From: Tetrapyrgos nigripes
Taxonomy: Eukaryota; Basidiomycota; Agaricomycetes; Agaricales; Campanellaceae
Length of the DNA: 64,000 nt
NCBI GenBank assembly: GCA_013368315.1
Contig: JAACJM010000166.1
Coordinates: 62,001-126,000, forward strand
Reading direction: 5' to 3'
A program made the position numbers and the translations under genes. The notes under the pieces were generated by a model. It was not told the DNA's origin. It did no database searches and saw only the letters and a program-made list of their open reading frames with translations. Of the stretch, positions 34,716-46,495 are shown piece by piece. How positions within the stretch are numbered: position 1 is the first letter of the stretch; every line of letters starts with the position of its first letter.

Positions 34716-34827
34716 TACGCCGAAAATACAAAAATATCCGCTCGGCAGAAAGGCGTACAGAAACATGTTATATCAGTACAATAATGTCATCTATCCGTCG
34801 AGCGGATATTTTTGTCCTTTCGGCGTG
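34716..34827 (-). mobile_element. CAC-type MITE, copy 3
   Basis: 112 bp, inverted relative to copies 1 and 2; ends TACGCCGAAAATACAAAAAT and TTTGTCCTTTCGGCGTG. The 3-bp duplication AGA lies at 34713-34715 and 34828-34830 if the first base is read as a mutated C. Confidence 0.9.
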
Positions 34828-35578
34828 AGATGGGTGCTGGCGCACTGGAGTTTATAATTCGCATTTTTTGACTCTGAGGACTAGGTGAGTCTATCTTCAT
34901 TGAAGATATCCTTTGTTTTCGTTGACATATGATTATTACCATGAAGGATCACGATGTCCGTACGTCTTCTATCCTGTCTCCACTCCGTCACCTAACCCCC
35001 TACTGTCTTTCCTCAATCAACTTTCGCCTCAGCGATATTCAGTATCCTCTATCCGCTCTCGCCGCTGGATATTTAGGCTCTGGTCTACTCCTCCCACTTC
35101 AATCAAGTCTCCACGCTCGTTCTTCGACTGCCCGCACAGAAAACACACCCTTACTTCAAAGACGAACGTGGAGCCTGAAATTTACGAGATGAGATTTCAT
35201 ATGAAGGGTGGCTGCCAAGAGCGTAATGGGTTATAATTACCGTTGCAAGGTTTCATCACTGCGTCCGTATCTCCGACTCCGTCCATGATGCTGTCAGTCA
35301 AATTCTGATATCATTTCCAATTACTCTATTTGGAACGACAGTTCAGACTCTAGAGTAGTGATAGGGAATCTGCGCCCGGGCCACTCTTTTCCCGAAATTT
35401 CGTTGCGAAGCCGTTTTGATTCATCGGCGCTGAAATTTTGTATAAACAGCTCGACTTTTACATCTGGTCCTCAGATTCTTACTCCCTTCCTTTGTGTCTG
35501 TACCTCGGCTTCATAATCACGTTCCCTTGCGACTTCGATCATTTTGCTTGCGTCCTCAATATTAGTATCAAGTACCAT

Positions 35579-35964
35579 GTTCATCAACGCGTCTCAAATC
35601 GCCGCTGGGACCATTTTTTCCATGGTAATGACGACTCAAGCTACGCCGACTCCGAGATCTCCTTCTGCTCGCGATGCTGAAAGTGGTATAGGTAAGTAAA
35701 GATAATCAATGATAGCTTTTTCAACCCTCTCCCGAGAACGTTCCCTTGTCATCCACTGCTTAGCCTCTGCTGAGACCTCCTTTCTAAATTCATACACTGT
35801 ATGCAGCGACAATGTTCGAGCCAGGCAATGAGACTTGCGGCTTCCAAAGCACGGACAATGTTGGAAGCTTGGTCAAAGTCTCCACAGTACGTATCTAGCT
35901 ATCGCGCGCTTCTTTGCAGAATGTGATTGTGCCACCCTGACAACAAACGTTCGCTCTGTTTCCG
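35579..35964 (+). CDS. Possible secreted protein 5' exons
   Basis: An open frame starting MFINASQIAAGTIFSMVMTT reaches a good donor (GTAAGT at about 35694). Two further exons can be joined in frame, containing MFEPGNETCGFQSTDNV and VKVSTNVIVPP before a stop. It lies directly upstream of the membrane protein gene at 36132 and might be its 5' part. I recognise no family and the exon model is tentative. Confidence 0.3.
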
Positions 35965-36131
35965 TACATCACCCAGGTGCGGCGGCCATCTGCCAACCGA
36001 AAAAATATTTCTGTATTGCGTTCATGTATGGACGGGTCTGCTCACCTCCTACATATAGTCATCATTCCTGAATAGCACGCACTTTTCACCCCCTCACCAC
36101 GTCCGTTCACTACCGTCTGGCTCTTGTGAGG

Positions 36132-37300
36132 ATGGGTCTATTCTTTCTGGATCGATACCTCTTACTTTCGTTTATCTTACACGGTTAGTAGAGCTAGCAA
36201 ATGAGCGATTTTGAATACTTACACACAATCTGACTCTCCTATTCTTGTTCCTACAGTAATTTCAGTATACACCCAGGAGCTTACATTAGAAGAATACGGC
36301 ACCACTCCTGCCCTCAGTGACTTTCTCAAAGGGACAGTGATTCCACTTGGTACTGCGGCCGATGGAGGCGAGACGACATTCGAATTGATACAAACGACAC
36401 TCTTGACTAGAACATCGTCTGGAATAGAAGTCACCGTTACAGCCAGTTTTTTCTGGTATTTTCTTTCTTTTAAAATCTGTCCGCAATGCTTGTATCTTGA
36501 GCAGGCTTGATTGTGGCATCCGCAGCTGGATTTGAGATGAAGTTCAAGGATACAGTCAAGGTTGAAGCCAACACTTCGACCGAGTCACTCATTGAAAGCG
36601 GCCAGTACGAGTGTTTAAGTAGGGCCTCTGGACCTGGAACTTGCTCTCTCCAGATACAGTTCGAGGGAGTTACAACGGATACCATAGACTACCTTCGCAG
36701 TCAGTGGGTCAGGGTCGCAGCAGAGCCCGTCCAGATTCATGTCAATCAGTTGCCTCATTTACTTACCATTTGATAGCTCTGAAACTTCATCTCCAAACTC
36801 GTACGTCTATCCTCAAGTTCAGGAGTTGAATATGACCTGACACCGATCTCGCCGCTCGTATCAGAGGTAGTGGTTTCCTTGCAAATAAAGGAGCCGTCAT
36901 TGGGACATTTAAGAATGTGGGTATTGTGGTCACCACCGCCGTCATCCTTCTTTTACTGTTTTGCGCTATGACGAGGATGATGGCATATATACAAGCTTTG
37001 GAGAGTCAGGTCAACTCCGATTGGGCGATAGGATTGACAGATCAGCCTCCACTACTGTATGCACCGGCTGATCCAAGGGTGGATGCCTGTGAGCCCCATT
37101 CTAGTACAGATTCCTCCTTGCAAGCTTACAATTCGCTCATTAGGATCCTCTATTGGTACGGAAGCGAAGGTATAGAGTATCAATGCAGCGCCCATTTATT
37201 TTTATTTTGGTTTCAAAATTCTTGGCTTCATTACGCGTACGCGTTTAAGGGTGGGTGTCAGAAATCTGCGGGGAACTTGCGGGACCTGCGGATACCCTAA
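36132..37300 (+). CDS. Probable single-pass membrane protein, unknown function
   Basis: Exons 36132-36183, 36257-36445 and from 36505 join in frame. The N-terminus MGLFFLDRYLLLSFILHVI is a signal peptide, followed by an extracellular part (ELTLEEYGTTPALSDFLKG, TFELIQTTLLTRTSSGIEV, FEMKFKDTVKVEANTST, YECLSRASGPGTCSLQIQ with two cysteines). Downstream (about 36850-37130), in a frame that could not be joined cleanly, lies GFLANKGAVIGTFKNVGIVV with a transmembrane helix TTAVILLLLFCAM and a short cytosolic tail. The order of signal peptide, extracellular domain, NKG-A-V-I/A-G-T-F, transmembrane helix and short tail is common in agaricomycete surface proteins of unknown function. One or more introns between 36760 and 36850 are unresolved, so the end is approximate; it may also be decayed. 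Confidence 0.5.
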
Positions 37301-37539
37301 TACTTATCACTACTAGGTAAATCTTCTTCGAAAACACAGTCCTAATCAGTTCTTTGCATAATGAATACATCCTTACCTAGTACCCACCAGGAATATCACT
37401 GAGTAGTCTTACTATGAGATACAAGTGACAAAGTCACCTTAAGAGCTGCATGTGGGGTTAGTACTGAGGAGACCAACCATGATCAAATATCTAAGAAACA
37501 GCTTAGACAATAATCTCATAGATCATAGAACTTTTTAGT

Positions 37540-37935
37540 GCTTATTGTGAATATCTACTCCAGTTCCCACTGGCAGCTGTAATTTAATATCAGTGCAGAA
37601 GTCTCTGTTTCACTTCACCCCAACCACATCCCAGTTACAATGACTGTCCTTCCCTAATTTTTATCTTGTTAGGTCCCTCCTTGGTCCCTCCTCATCTAAC
37701 ATTTCTTGGAACATCCTCTTCAAGTCCCTATCTGTCTTGAATAGCTTTGAATTCATATCTCAATCTCCACTTCCATTGCTATGATTTCTTATAATTTCTC
37801 TAGTTTTATTCTTATAATACTTACTTATTTACCCATACATGGTTCCCAATACATAAATCGTACAGTTCCTGCTTACTTTGTGTGTCCTCTCACTTCAGTC
37901 ATTGTTGCTCAAGTCCAATTCAAGACTAGCAATCA
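37540..37935 (+). repeat. Dispersed repeat, partner of 63690-63860
   Basis: The ends of this stretch (ATATCTACTCCAGTTC near 37550 and TGTCCTCTCACTTCAGTCAT near 37882) match the reverse complement of 63860-63690. Here the two parts are separated by about 250 extra bases (37620-37865). It could be a decayed LTR or DNA element; no termini were defined. Confidence 0.45.
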
Positions 37936-40080
37936 GCAAATCTCGTGCTATTAGCCCTATCCAGGTTGCCATTAACCTGGTATTATTTCTACTACAGGTT
38001 CATAAGAAACTGTTGGCTGGTCAATTGATGTTTGTAAAAAAACACTTGAGGCCTTTGCTTAGGGTATCCGCTGTGCACTTGTGGGGACCCTCTACAAATG
38101 ATCTCGAGTTCATTCAAGTGGATTATCTTGTATATACATGCTAATACATGATCATGAATGCTGATACCACTGAGTGTTCAATAATAAAACTTAATGCATG
38201 AGAAACATGCAGGAAATTACTGAAGCTAGCTGTTGCCATCTTCACTTGACACTTTTGGGTCTGAGCTATGCTTGTGAGGATGGGGAAGGGTCCTGTTGAG
38301 ACTTGATATACTGTTTGAGAGAGAATCTGGATAAATATAGCAAATAAACAAGAAGAAAATCGAAATTGTGGCTGTGCTTCTCCCTCTTTTTTGAAGATTT
38401 TTACACTTTTCTTTTCATTTCAGTCATCCAACAGTCATCAAGTGGCCCCCCACCATTACAAGGCCAAATGAAATGAGGCTGAATTCTTTACACTCCGTTT
38501 CCGCGTGTGGCGGTGCATATTCATCCCGTCTCCTCCCGTGCTGTTGTTTCCGGTTTCCTCCGAGTCCTTGCCCATATCCGCAGCCCTGTATTTCTTAACA
38601 TGACCATACAACGATGTTGTCCCAATATCTTTGCGACCGGTAACAAAAGTTTCCAATCTTAATCTTTCATTTCGTTGTCTTTTTTCTTCATCTTGTTCTT
38701 TTTTTATTGCTTTCCTTTCTCTTTTGGTCTCTTTCATTTTTGATTATCTTTCTCTCTCTCAATCTCTTGTCTTCTTCATTGCTTGCTTTCTTTTCTTTTT
38801 TCCTCTCTTCTCTCTCTTGATCTCTCGTCTTCTTCATCACTTGCTTTCTTTTCTTTTTCCCTCTCTTTTTCTCAACAGTTCACATGTTTGCTTATCATCC
38901 AGTTTTAGGCCTCTGCACCTCATCTGGCTTCTTCCCACTCCAGTAAAGAGAAAACCTGTGGCCTCATACTTGCCACGCGCAGTGTTGGCCCACATCCTTT
39001 TCATCATCCAAATTGCAAAACTGCAATCCAACCTATTCATACCGTCCATTCTCCGCAAAAGTTGGACAACACACTATATACACTTCAAGCTCGCCCTGTG
39101 ACCGAGTCTTGTATTCTCAAAGTCGAAATAACGACTTCTACGCTGTCTACAACGACGAACTCAAAATTTTCTCCTCGTTCCGCGAGTTACTGCGTGACTG
39201 TCACGCAGTTCTCACGAATACCTTTGCGCTAGATCCCCCTCTCAATACACGCATACCGTCCGATCTGCCCTGCGTGGTGTTAAGATATACATTACTACAG
39301 CCTCCCCCATTACTATCCCCGTTACCTATCTCTTCCTTCCTCTGCTCGAGACACACGCAATAGCTTCGTGTTGGCTCTCTCACCCTAGTCTTTGAGAAAA
39401 TTCCATTATTCGTGCCACTCGGATATCGCCGCTAAAAGATGTCACCTATTACTGTACTTACATAGCATACCTTTTCAGGTATCTTGGCGGTCGCCATGAC
39501 CAGATGGATCTACAGCAGTTTAAACGTACTGTGAGCTAGTCCTCCCTGGAAGTGGTTGATCCCGGGACAGTGATGTACCTATTAGTATTACATACAGTAG
39601 CTACATTGGGTTGCCTCCCGGACCCCCGGCGTATCAGTTCTTAGTCCCAGCCTGGGTAATACACTCCTCCTCCTCCTCCTCCTTATATCGGATACACAAG
39701 CTTAAAGAAAATTATGAGTTCACCGTACACGAAGTCATATATGATACCCCCAGATCAGAGCCAGGTCCCCGCAGATTTAGGTATACTACCGGTTTAAGGG
39801 CTCTGTCCGGCTGATAGGGGCCCATTCATACGTCAACTTATCGACAACGAAGCCGGCCTACTCAGCAGAGCAAGGAAGGAACATATTCTGGCACACTTCA
39901 TTGCAGCATACGAATCGGTCTGTGCCTATTATCGACGTTCTTCCGATGACATTGTACAGAAAACAGAGAAGACTTACACTGATAGTATGATAATCAAAAC
40001 ATTCGAATAAGAGGAATGGAAATTCGAAGATTGGTGAGTGATGAATGAAGGTCACAGAGCAATTGAAGAAACTTCTAGGG
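37936..40080. other. Gene-free stretch with pyrimidine tract
   Basis: No gene was recognised. 38640-38890 is a pronounced CT-rich tract, which makes spurious open frames on both strands. A 22-bp word near 38470 (AATGAGGCTGAATTCTTTAC) recurs at about 10095 next to the Gypsy element. Confidence 0.45.
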
Positions 40081-40086
40081 ACTTAC

Positions 40087-40241
40087 GTCGGCATCGGTGG
40101 CACCTGGCAGAATATAAGAATTAGCATATTCACGAGCGCGGGACGATGAGAGCACGTACATTGAGCTTTGACGACGAGTAGACCCATTCCAATCGTCTGA
40201 ATCAAGACGAAAAGAGTAACGAGGTTCTTCAAAGTGTACAT
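40087..40241 (-). CDS. Small secreted protein, 5' exons
   Basis: Exon 40241-40160 encodes MYTLKNLVTLFVLIQTIGMG followed by LLVVKAQ, a convincing signal peptide. A 56-nt GT-AG intron (40159-40104) leads to the micro-exon 40103-40087 (CATDAD), which ends at GTAAGT. The following exon is uncertain: either CKSSLFSVQCHRKN or the cysteine-rich CCNEVCQNMFLPCSAE ending near 39858. A short, cysteine-containing secreted protein is likely; function is unknown. Confidence 0.4.
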
Positions 40242-40303
40242 CTTTGTTGAGGGTTTGGATTCTTGAGAACGAAAGCAGCTAGGAAAGGTGAGTTATATAC
40301 CCT

Positions 40304-40612
40304 GTGTCCAAGAATAGACAGTACAAATTTGCCTCCAAATGATACTGGTAGATGTATTGGTATACGTAGGAATCACTGAGTAACATGTGGAGCGTTCCCG
40401 ATATTTAGCCTGATAACTGTACCAGAGGTATACTGTATCATTGTAATACGTTCGCTGTGTGTCCAAGAAATTAGGATAGACAGTCCAAATTCGCCTCCTG
40501 ATACTGTTAGTAGGTGTATGAGTATACATAGGAATCAGTAACAGTCCGATATCTTGATACATGTACTACCCTATGCCGTACTCAAGCCGTATCATTGCAA
40601 TACGTTCACTGC
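40304..40612. repeat. Tandem duplication, two units of about 155 bp
   Basis: The words GTGTCCAAGAA, GACAGTACAAATTTGCCTCC and TATCATTGTAATACGTTC recur with a spacing of about 155 bp (40304 versus 40460; 40435 versus 40588). The units are diverged, so the duplication is not recent. Confidence 0.65.
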
Positions 40613-41555
40613 TCTCTAGTAGCCCAAAGCATAACATAAGAAAACTCTGAAAAGACTCGGAGACTAAGGGAGTTACTACCAAATAAGCAACTGCCGCTTG
40701 CAATCGTTAAATGATATCCCAGAGTAACAACTAATAAGTATTGTTACCCTGCGACAGTAGGAAAGTGGAATGAGGGTTAGAGGGCTCCATAGACGTATCC
40801 TGTTCTTGAACATTCGTGTTCATGTGAAAAGGGAGGGGGGTAGGAGCAAGAAGAATCCAGATATAGAGTAGCGAGTGGCAAAGTATCGAGCTGATGGTGG
40901 GCAGTTCTGCCAGTGTGCGGGTGATTACGACGTAGCAGATGACTCGGATGACGACGCCCCAAACGTACGCGTATCCCATATTGATCCCATATCTCCTCAT
41001 TCCCATCTTTGAGAACATCTTGAGCAATTGCAAGGTCGGAGGCTACCACACTAAATAACTTAGGTCGTGCAGCCTAAATTAACGTAGTTGACGTAGAAGA
41101 GCTACTGGGTTTGTACTGGGTATAAGAAAGCGTGGTAAATTTTTGAAGCCGGCCCTCAAGTAAAGAACAACGTGTTGACGTCATATATATCAGTCTGACT
41201 CTTTCATGGTTTACTGTGAACCCGAAACCATCAAACAGATGTCTCCCCCCCTTTTCATCTTCATCTTCCTCTCTACACCACCTCTATACCTTATAAGTAC
41301 ACCCACAGTGACCGTGTCCAACCCGCATACGCAGTTTCACAAGGACAAGTGTCAGAACCATGATGGTCTCTCTTACGGGCATTGGGCAAAGAACTGACTG
41401 TACAGTCGTTCGGGCGAGTGCTTCAGAGTCATTTTTGGCTGTATTTTCGTCATCTCTTCTAAAGTTTTTCTTACTCTTTCGTCTTCGTTTCTTTCTTTTT
41501 ACCTTCGGTTGTTTTGGTAGTTTCCTTCTTTTCTTCGCTCTTCTATCTTAGGGTA
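40613..41555. other. No firm gene; hydrophobic frame on minus strand
   Basis: Around 41033-40731 the minus strand encodes a hydrophobic stretch (YVWGVVIRVICYVVITRTL, SSILCHSLLYIWILLAP). It may belong to a membrane protein, but no family motif or splice structure supports a gene call. The rest, 41060-41555, shows nothing recognisable. Confidence 0.3.
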
Positions 41556-42488
41556 CTAATACTTGAAGAAACGCGATGCAACCCTCTTTCTCTCTACAGC
41601 TCCCTTAGGGTCTCCCCTCGCCTCCATAACCCTCTTCTGTTCATGCATAACATCATGTACCGTCTCCGCCCACGCCCAAGGTTCATCAACAACTGGTAAT
41701 GAGTTGAAATACTCCCAACCCCCCACCCCACCCCACCCAGTTCCAAACTCCTCCATCAAATTCCTGATACTATGCAACACAGCACTGATGTCGATATATC
41801 CTCCTCCGTTATCAGGATTCGTCAACACCGTCGCCGTCACTCGAGATGCGTCGATGCCCTGGTCGTATTCAATGATGTCGATGTATTGATCTTCCGGGAA
41901 GAATGACCCAAAGCCCGAATAGAACTGGACGTTGTACCAGTCTATGTAATCCCCCATTTCATGTTCCAAGTCGATATAATCAAATCCAGATAGATTCCCC
42001 TGGCGAGTCAAAGCTGAAGCGACGGGAGCGAGTGTGATGATGAAATCGTCACCAAAGTCGGCTTTGAGGGTACGGATGATTCGTTGGATGGTTTGTGGGG
42101 AGAGGGCTTGTTCGACATCTAGATCCATTCCGTCTAGGTTGTATGTCCGAATAACTTCCGCGAGGGGAGGGTAGTAGATGTCGAATAAGGAATCAACGAG
42201 ACATTCGTAGGTTCCTGGGGCAGCACCTCCGAGCATACCGAGGACTTTCGTGCCGTTTCCTTGCACCATGTTGATCTCAGGCCAGAGGGGGTAGAAGTAG
42301 GGGTCGGAAGGCATAAAGTCGTTTAGGTGGACGATGTCGGGGCCGATGTGAAACATGTTGAGATGAAAAGCAGCGAGGATGAGGTGGGTCACGTAGCCGA
42401 TAAGTGGGAGGGGAGAGACGAATGTACCATCTCTAAAGTAGTGTGTCTGATAGTACACAACGACGCGATTTGCGACTGCAGGGAGCAT
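41556..42488 (-). CDS. GH18 family chitinase
   Basis: A single-exon gene of 310 residues encoding a glycoside hydrolase family 18 enzyme, which cleaves beta-1,4 N-acetylglucosamine linkages (chitin, or possibly N-glycan cores) by substrate-assisted catalysis. The first strand is NRVVVYYQTHYF (residues 7-18), followed by HLILAAFHLN, KVLGMLGGAA (the SxGG-like motif) and the catalytic motif LDGMDLDVEQ with D119, D122, D124 and the acid E126. IITLAPVASALT and IDWYNVQFYSGFG (the YDxxxY-like part) and a WGGVGGWEYFNS C-terminal barrel strand follow. No signal peptide, carbohydrate-binding module or membrane anchor is present, so the enzyme is probably cytosolic or leaves by a non-classical route. 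Length fits the barrel alone. The uninterrupted frame and complete active site indicate a functional gene. Chitinase versus endo-N-acetylglucosaminidase cannot be decided by eye. Confidence 0.9.
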   Translation of the reverse strand: MLPAVANRVVVYYQTHYFRDGTFVSPLPLIGYVTHLILAAFHLNMFHIGPDIVHLNDFMPSDPYFYPLWPEINMVQGNGTKVLGMLGGAAPGTYECLVDSLFDIYYPPLAEVIRTYNLDGMDLDVEQALSPQTIQRIIRTLKADFGDDFIITLAPVASALTRQGNLSGFDYIDLEHEMGDYIDWYNVQFYSGFGSFFPEDQYIDIIEYDQGIDASRVTATVLTNPDNGGGYIDISAVLHSIRNLMEEFGTGWGGVGGWEYFNSLPVVDEPWAWAETVHDVMHEQKRVMEARGDPKGAVERKRVASRFFKY

Positions 42489-44839
42489 AGTCGCCGTGGG
42501 TTATGGATTGTACAAGTCAAGCTCTGGCAATAAGTGGTCGAGATATGTATAGGTTCCGCTATGAACTGGACACCGAGAATCGGGACCAATTCGCGTTAGA
42601 TTCGGCTTATTTCGAGCTAGCAGTCCCTTGCGCCCCTGAACGACATGTATGTGTACATATTATGTTGGCGGATTGAGGCCACTTCCTACGCAAAGTGCTC
42701 GAGGACCTGAACCTGAAAGACGTGGCAGGAACCACGCGATAACTCTGCTTATCTAGCTAGCACCAGTCTAGTCTTATCATTTGACCGCGAGCAAAGCACT
42801 TTCACGAGTTTTCCGGCATTGCACTCAAGCTCACGTTGCTTCTTCCGGTCGTCCAAATCAAAATTGGAAGAGAAATTGATAGCGTCACGGTGGAATGGCC
42901 ATGGGTACTTAATTGAGAAGTCCCGGCTTGAGTGGTTGAGTAGATTTTCCAGATCATCGATAACAAGTGAAATTTTAAGCAAGGTTTCTAGGAAGAGGTT
43001 GCTGTTGGGTAAGGTCCGACTGTAGTAGCAGTGGGATGCTTGGCAGGCTATCGCCTTTAGAAAAGCCTTTTCTTGACCCCTTCATGGATGTACGCTGGAC
43101 CCCTGGTGAAACTGTTTATTCTTCACATAAGGGTGGCAGGAAAGAAATAGATAGTAGGGGACTCCAGAGAGGAACTTTGTGGTTGCGTTGGTAGAAGTCA
43201 TCGACGTAGACTCAAATTTTGCTTGAATTTTGCTGTATAAGAGCATCTCTTGCTTCCGAATGTGTATAGAAAGCTGACAGTCTCCCCTAGGCAGACAACC
43301 GAATACATTCCATGTATATAGAGTCTGCTAGGACGTGCGTCGGTTTTGGCGGTCAGCCGATTTATAGGACTGGGGCCCTCAAAGATATTGTACCGCCACT
43401 GGTCGGGTTACAGCCACTGTCCAAAATTGGAAGGCGGCCTCAGGCTTGAATCTCAGTGAAAAACGGCACAGAGCAGAGCCGACCGAAAACCGACCGAAAC
43501 CGACTGTGTCCGACCCCAGCTGAAAAAGCATCATTAAACCCATCGGATGCAGGCAACACACTGAAGATATTCACTTAGATCACCCCTAAGACTGCTAACA
43601 GATTTAATCCTCTTGCAACCTGAAAGCAAAGCAGATTGCTATGGTGAGATATAGAACTTTTGATGATAGCTCTGAAAGAGTTTGCATGAAATGACAAGAA
43701 TAAAGAGCGAAAGTAGTCTGTCGAAAGTGTTACTTCTGACTAGTTCGAGGTCAAAGACAGGGTTTGTCGATGCCATAACGTCCAGTACAGGTACGAAAAA
43801 GAACCGCGCACGACCAGAGAACGAGAAGACGCGGCAGTGAAGTCTCTTGACGCCCAATAGCTCTCCCATCAACCTGGAACGAAAGGGAGAATGGAGGCCT
43901 ACAAGAGCCCAACACGAGTCGAGTAAGGATCCCCTTGGATACACCGCAGTTGACTCGGAGGAATAGTGCGGCTTTGAGAAGAGGGAACACAAGCTAGGTG
44001 TGGCGGTCCTTACTCTTTTCGCCCAATTCGTACGAGTAGACCTCTTTCTATTCTTCAAATAGACGAGATACAATGTAGCGTACAACGGTGAGGGTAAAAA
44101 GTAAACGTTAAGATTCGATAAAGAAAATTTAAAGGGCAGGAAGAGATAAGATACTACCAAATACGGAAAGGCCTCTTACACTAGGAGAAGGCGAAGTGGA
44201 GTAGAGTGGCTATAAGGTGACTCGGAGCGTAGTTGAGACGGTGAAGGTCATTCGAGCATGTAGGTGAGATTTCATCAAGTACCTGCCCTCGGAACGAACA
44301 GAGGTTTTAACTCGGTTTCGCAGAAGTTATAAAGAGGGAGGCCGGAGAATCCGGGACGTTGTTGTACATGTTGCGAAGCTGAGACGAGGGAGGAAGTGGG
44401 GAGACATGGAGAAGAGTACTGTTGATAGACTGTCAGTCGGATGAACCTGCAATGAGGAAAAAAGAAAGAAAACGAGGCAACAAATAGGAAAATAGGACAA
44501 ACGTAAAAACGTACCACGGACATGATTATCCTCGTCTCCCTCACTCCCGGTTATTTACTACAGAGTCCTTCCAAACTATTGACACTCCTGGGCCTAGCAC
44601 CACGATTTGGCATCACAATGGTTGTCCTATTGGTTTTCGGCCACTTCTCTATCTCGGAGAGGGTAAACGGTCTTGATGAGGTTACGATTACGAGAAGTAG
44701 CGGTAGCGGTGGACGAGCAGACTGAGGCGAAGGTAGAGCTGAGAGGAACGGCTACGTTATTTGAGGTTTGACCCTTCCACTAACAGCGGCAATCTGTAAG
44801 GTAGTTCTCGGTCAGTCACTAAATGGACGGAGATTGAAT
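42489..44839. other. Gene-free stretch
   Basis: No gene could be supported. Around 43330-43520, GTCGGTTTTGGCGGTC and GACCGAAAACCGACCG-type words form a small inverted repeat. A 173-codon open frame on the minus strand (44160-43639) lacks any family feature and is treated as chance. Confidence 0.4.
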
Positions 44840-44985
44840 ATGAAGGAGCGAGCGGGACGGGGAGGGGAACGACGGACAGCTCGCAAGGCGGGGCGCAACA
44901 TCGTAGACGGTGACCGGTACGGAGTATTTCGTGTTGCCTTTGGATCCAAACATCGGCAAATATATTTCCTCACGCATCAAGTCAT
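44840..44985 (-). pseudogene. Truncated copy of ATP synthase g 5' region
   Basis: The sequence AGCTCGCAAGGCGGGGCGCA, followed by ACATCGTAGAC and GGTACGGAGTATTTCGTG, repeats the first codons and leader of the gene at 33805 in the same orientation. The first 15 or so residues are readable (MLRPALRAVRRSPPR). Coding is lost beyond that point. Relative to the parent leader, 43 bp near 33833-33875 are missing here. Confidence 0.8.
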
Positions 44986-45250
44986 CTAGCCAGAACTGCC
45001 AGTGTATTAGATTTTGGTGAATAATAGGCTAGGGTCTTTTCTTGGGCTCCACTACGCAGTACTGCAGCTGAGATTGATACTGTACTTACGATGCTGAGTC
45101 TTTTTACACTTTCTGCTTGTGGCTATGTAAACTCGTTCCCGATTCTTTCCCGTCAACGCGCGTCGCGTCATCGATCGTCCTGTGTCATGGGCTCTTCCAC
45201 CTGGTTGCCTTCTTGCGTTTCTCTATAAACCGTGTTTTGACGATTTTCCC

Positions 45251-45860
45251 TTATTTTTTAATGGTTTGAAGGCCAGGCACTCGACCTCGTTTCTCAGTGC
45301 GGATTCCTGATGCCAAAGGAGTCTTATTTGCCGGCTTCGGATTTATCCGGTCAGCGTTTTCGTTAAATCCTACCTCTACCACCCCGTTCACGTCAGCTAA
45401 CAGAGATAATGACCGGTCCAACCTTGTATGCGGACATACCAAAGGCGTAGACACTCGATGGGCAGGATGCAATCTGAGATAGCCCCAAAAATTAGTAAAC
45501 GTCGAGGAAGGCGTATGATAAACACGTACTCCCATCCACGCTTCCGGGCTGAAATAGCGATAGCTCTCATTATTTCTGCTCGACTGCATCCTGACCATAT
45601 CGTAATCGACTATGCACGCGTGCAGGTCATCGGTGATCATTATGTTGATTGAAGACCTCCGTGTATGATATCGCACTATGATAATGACGGTGAGCTCGTT
45701 GACTCCATAATCTCGTTTTTGACTCCCTGAATGAAGCTATTGCATTTCGATCGCAATATCAAAGATCTACAGGGATGTTTAAACGTGTATGAGATCAAGG
45801 ACATGTTTAACGTGCCACATATTATTTCCTTCCTATCCATCTCTGGGTGTCTTGCCAAAA
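45251..45860 (-). pseudogene. Protein kinase domain remnant
   Basis: A catalytic-loop-like IIHGGLQS (about 45668-45645) is followed, after a shift of frame, by NIMITDDLHACIVDYDMVRM and YRYFSPEAWMG (about 45640-45525). This corresponds to the segment from HRD through DFG to APE of fungal tyrosine-kinase-like proteins: HGG for HRD, DYD for DFG, SPE for APE. The N-lobe is not recognisable. The altered HRD and the frameshift suggest a pseudogene or pseudokinase fragment. Confidence 0.45.
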
Positions 45861-46414
45861 AGTGTGCAATGTTGCCTCTCGAGTAATACGGAAGGACGCA
45901 GGATAAGATACCCCATAGATTGGACCGTCATTTTGTTGGGCAGAAATCTACTAGAGCTGAGCACGCTCGGGCAGTGCCTAACGTAGACTTGAGTTTGTTC
46001 ATCTCCCAAAGCGTAAGAAAATCTAATTAGTACGTCTTCCTGTACCTCTTCCAATAAGATCTTCACTACCACGAGCCCACGACTCTGCTATTCCAATTAG
46101 TCCTGATCAAGTTTTTCGAGCTCCCGCCCAGTAGAGAAGCTCGTGTTAGAGCATCGTGTTGAAGGCCGAGCTCTCTTGCTGTTCCGACGGATCTAGGGTC
46201 CATTTCCTTGATAGGTGGACGAAGTCGGATACAAGACGTTGAGGTACAGGTAAGAATGACCACTTATGTGCTCCAGTGTCTGCTGTCAGGAACCAACGGA
46301 TTTAGAGCTTTCAGTACACGTTATGACTGAAGCTAACTGGCCAGCTATACAACGTGATTTGAGAACGGAACCAGAAGCGGTCTTCAGAGGATAAAACACT
46401 TACGGTAGCAGTTG
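45861..46414. other. No gene recognised
   Basis: This may have held the kinase N-lobe, but no glycine-rich loop or VAIK-like motif can be found. Confidence 0.35.
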
Positions 46415-46495
46415 TTACGAGGCCCCTTTAGGGCCGAGTTAACTTATGTCGATCTCGAAAATTTTACCACGACCTCAAACTCCTACCCCTTTTCG
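46415..46495 (+). repeat. SINE-like dispersed repeat, copy
   Basis: The head TTACGAGGCCCCTTTAGGGC and the middle GACCTCAAACTCCTACCCC are present. This subtype (with CCGAGTTAACTTA) matches copy 1 at 2938 best. Confidence 0.55.

Noticed and set aside
38456..38737. Lys/Glu-rich open frame on the minus strand
   Set aside because: It is the complement of a CT-rich tract, which produces open frames of this kind.
43639..44160. 173-codon open frame on the minus strand
   Set aside because: No family motif, no intron structure, and composition like its surroundings; probably chance.
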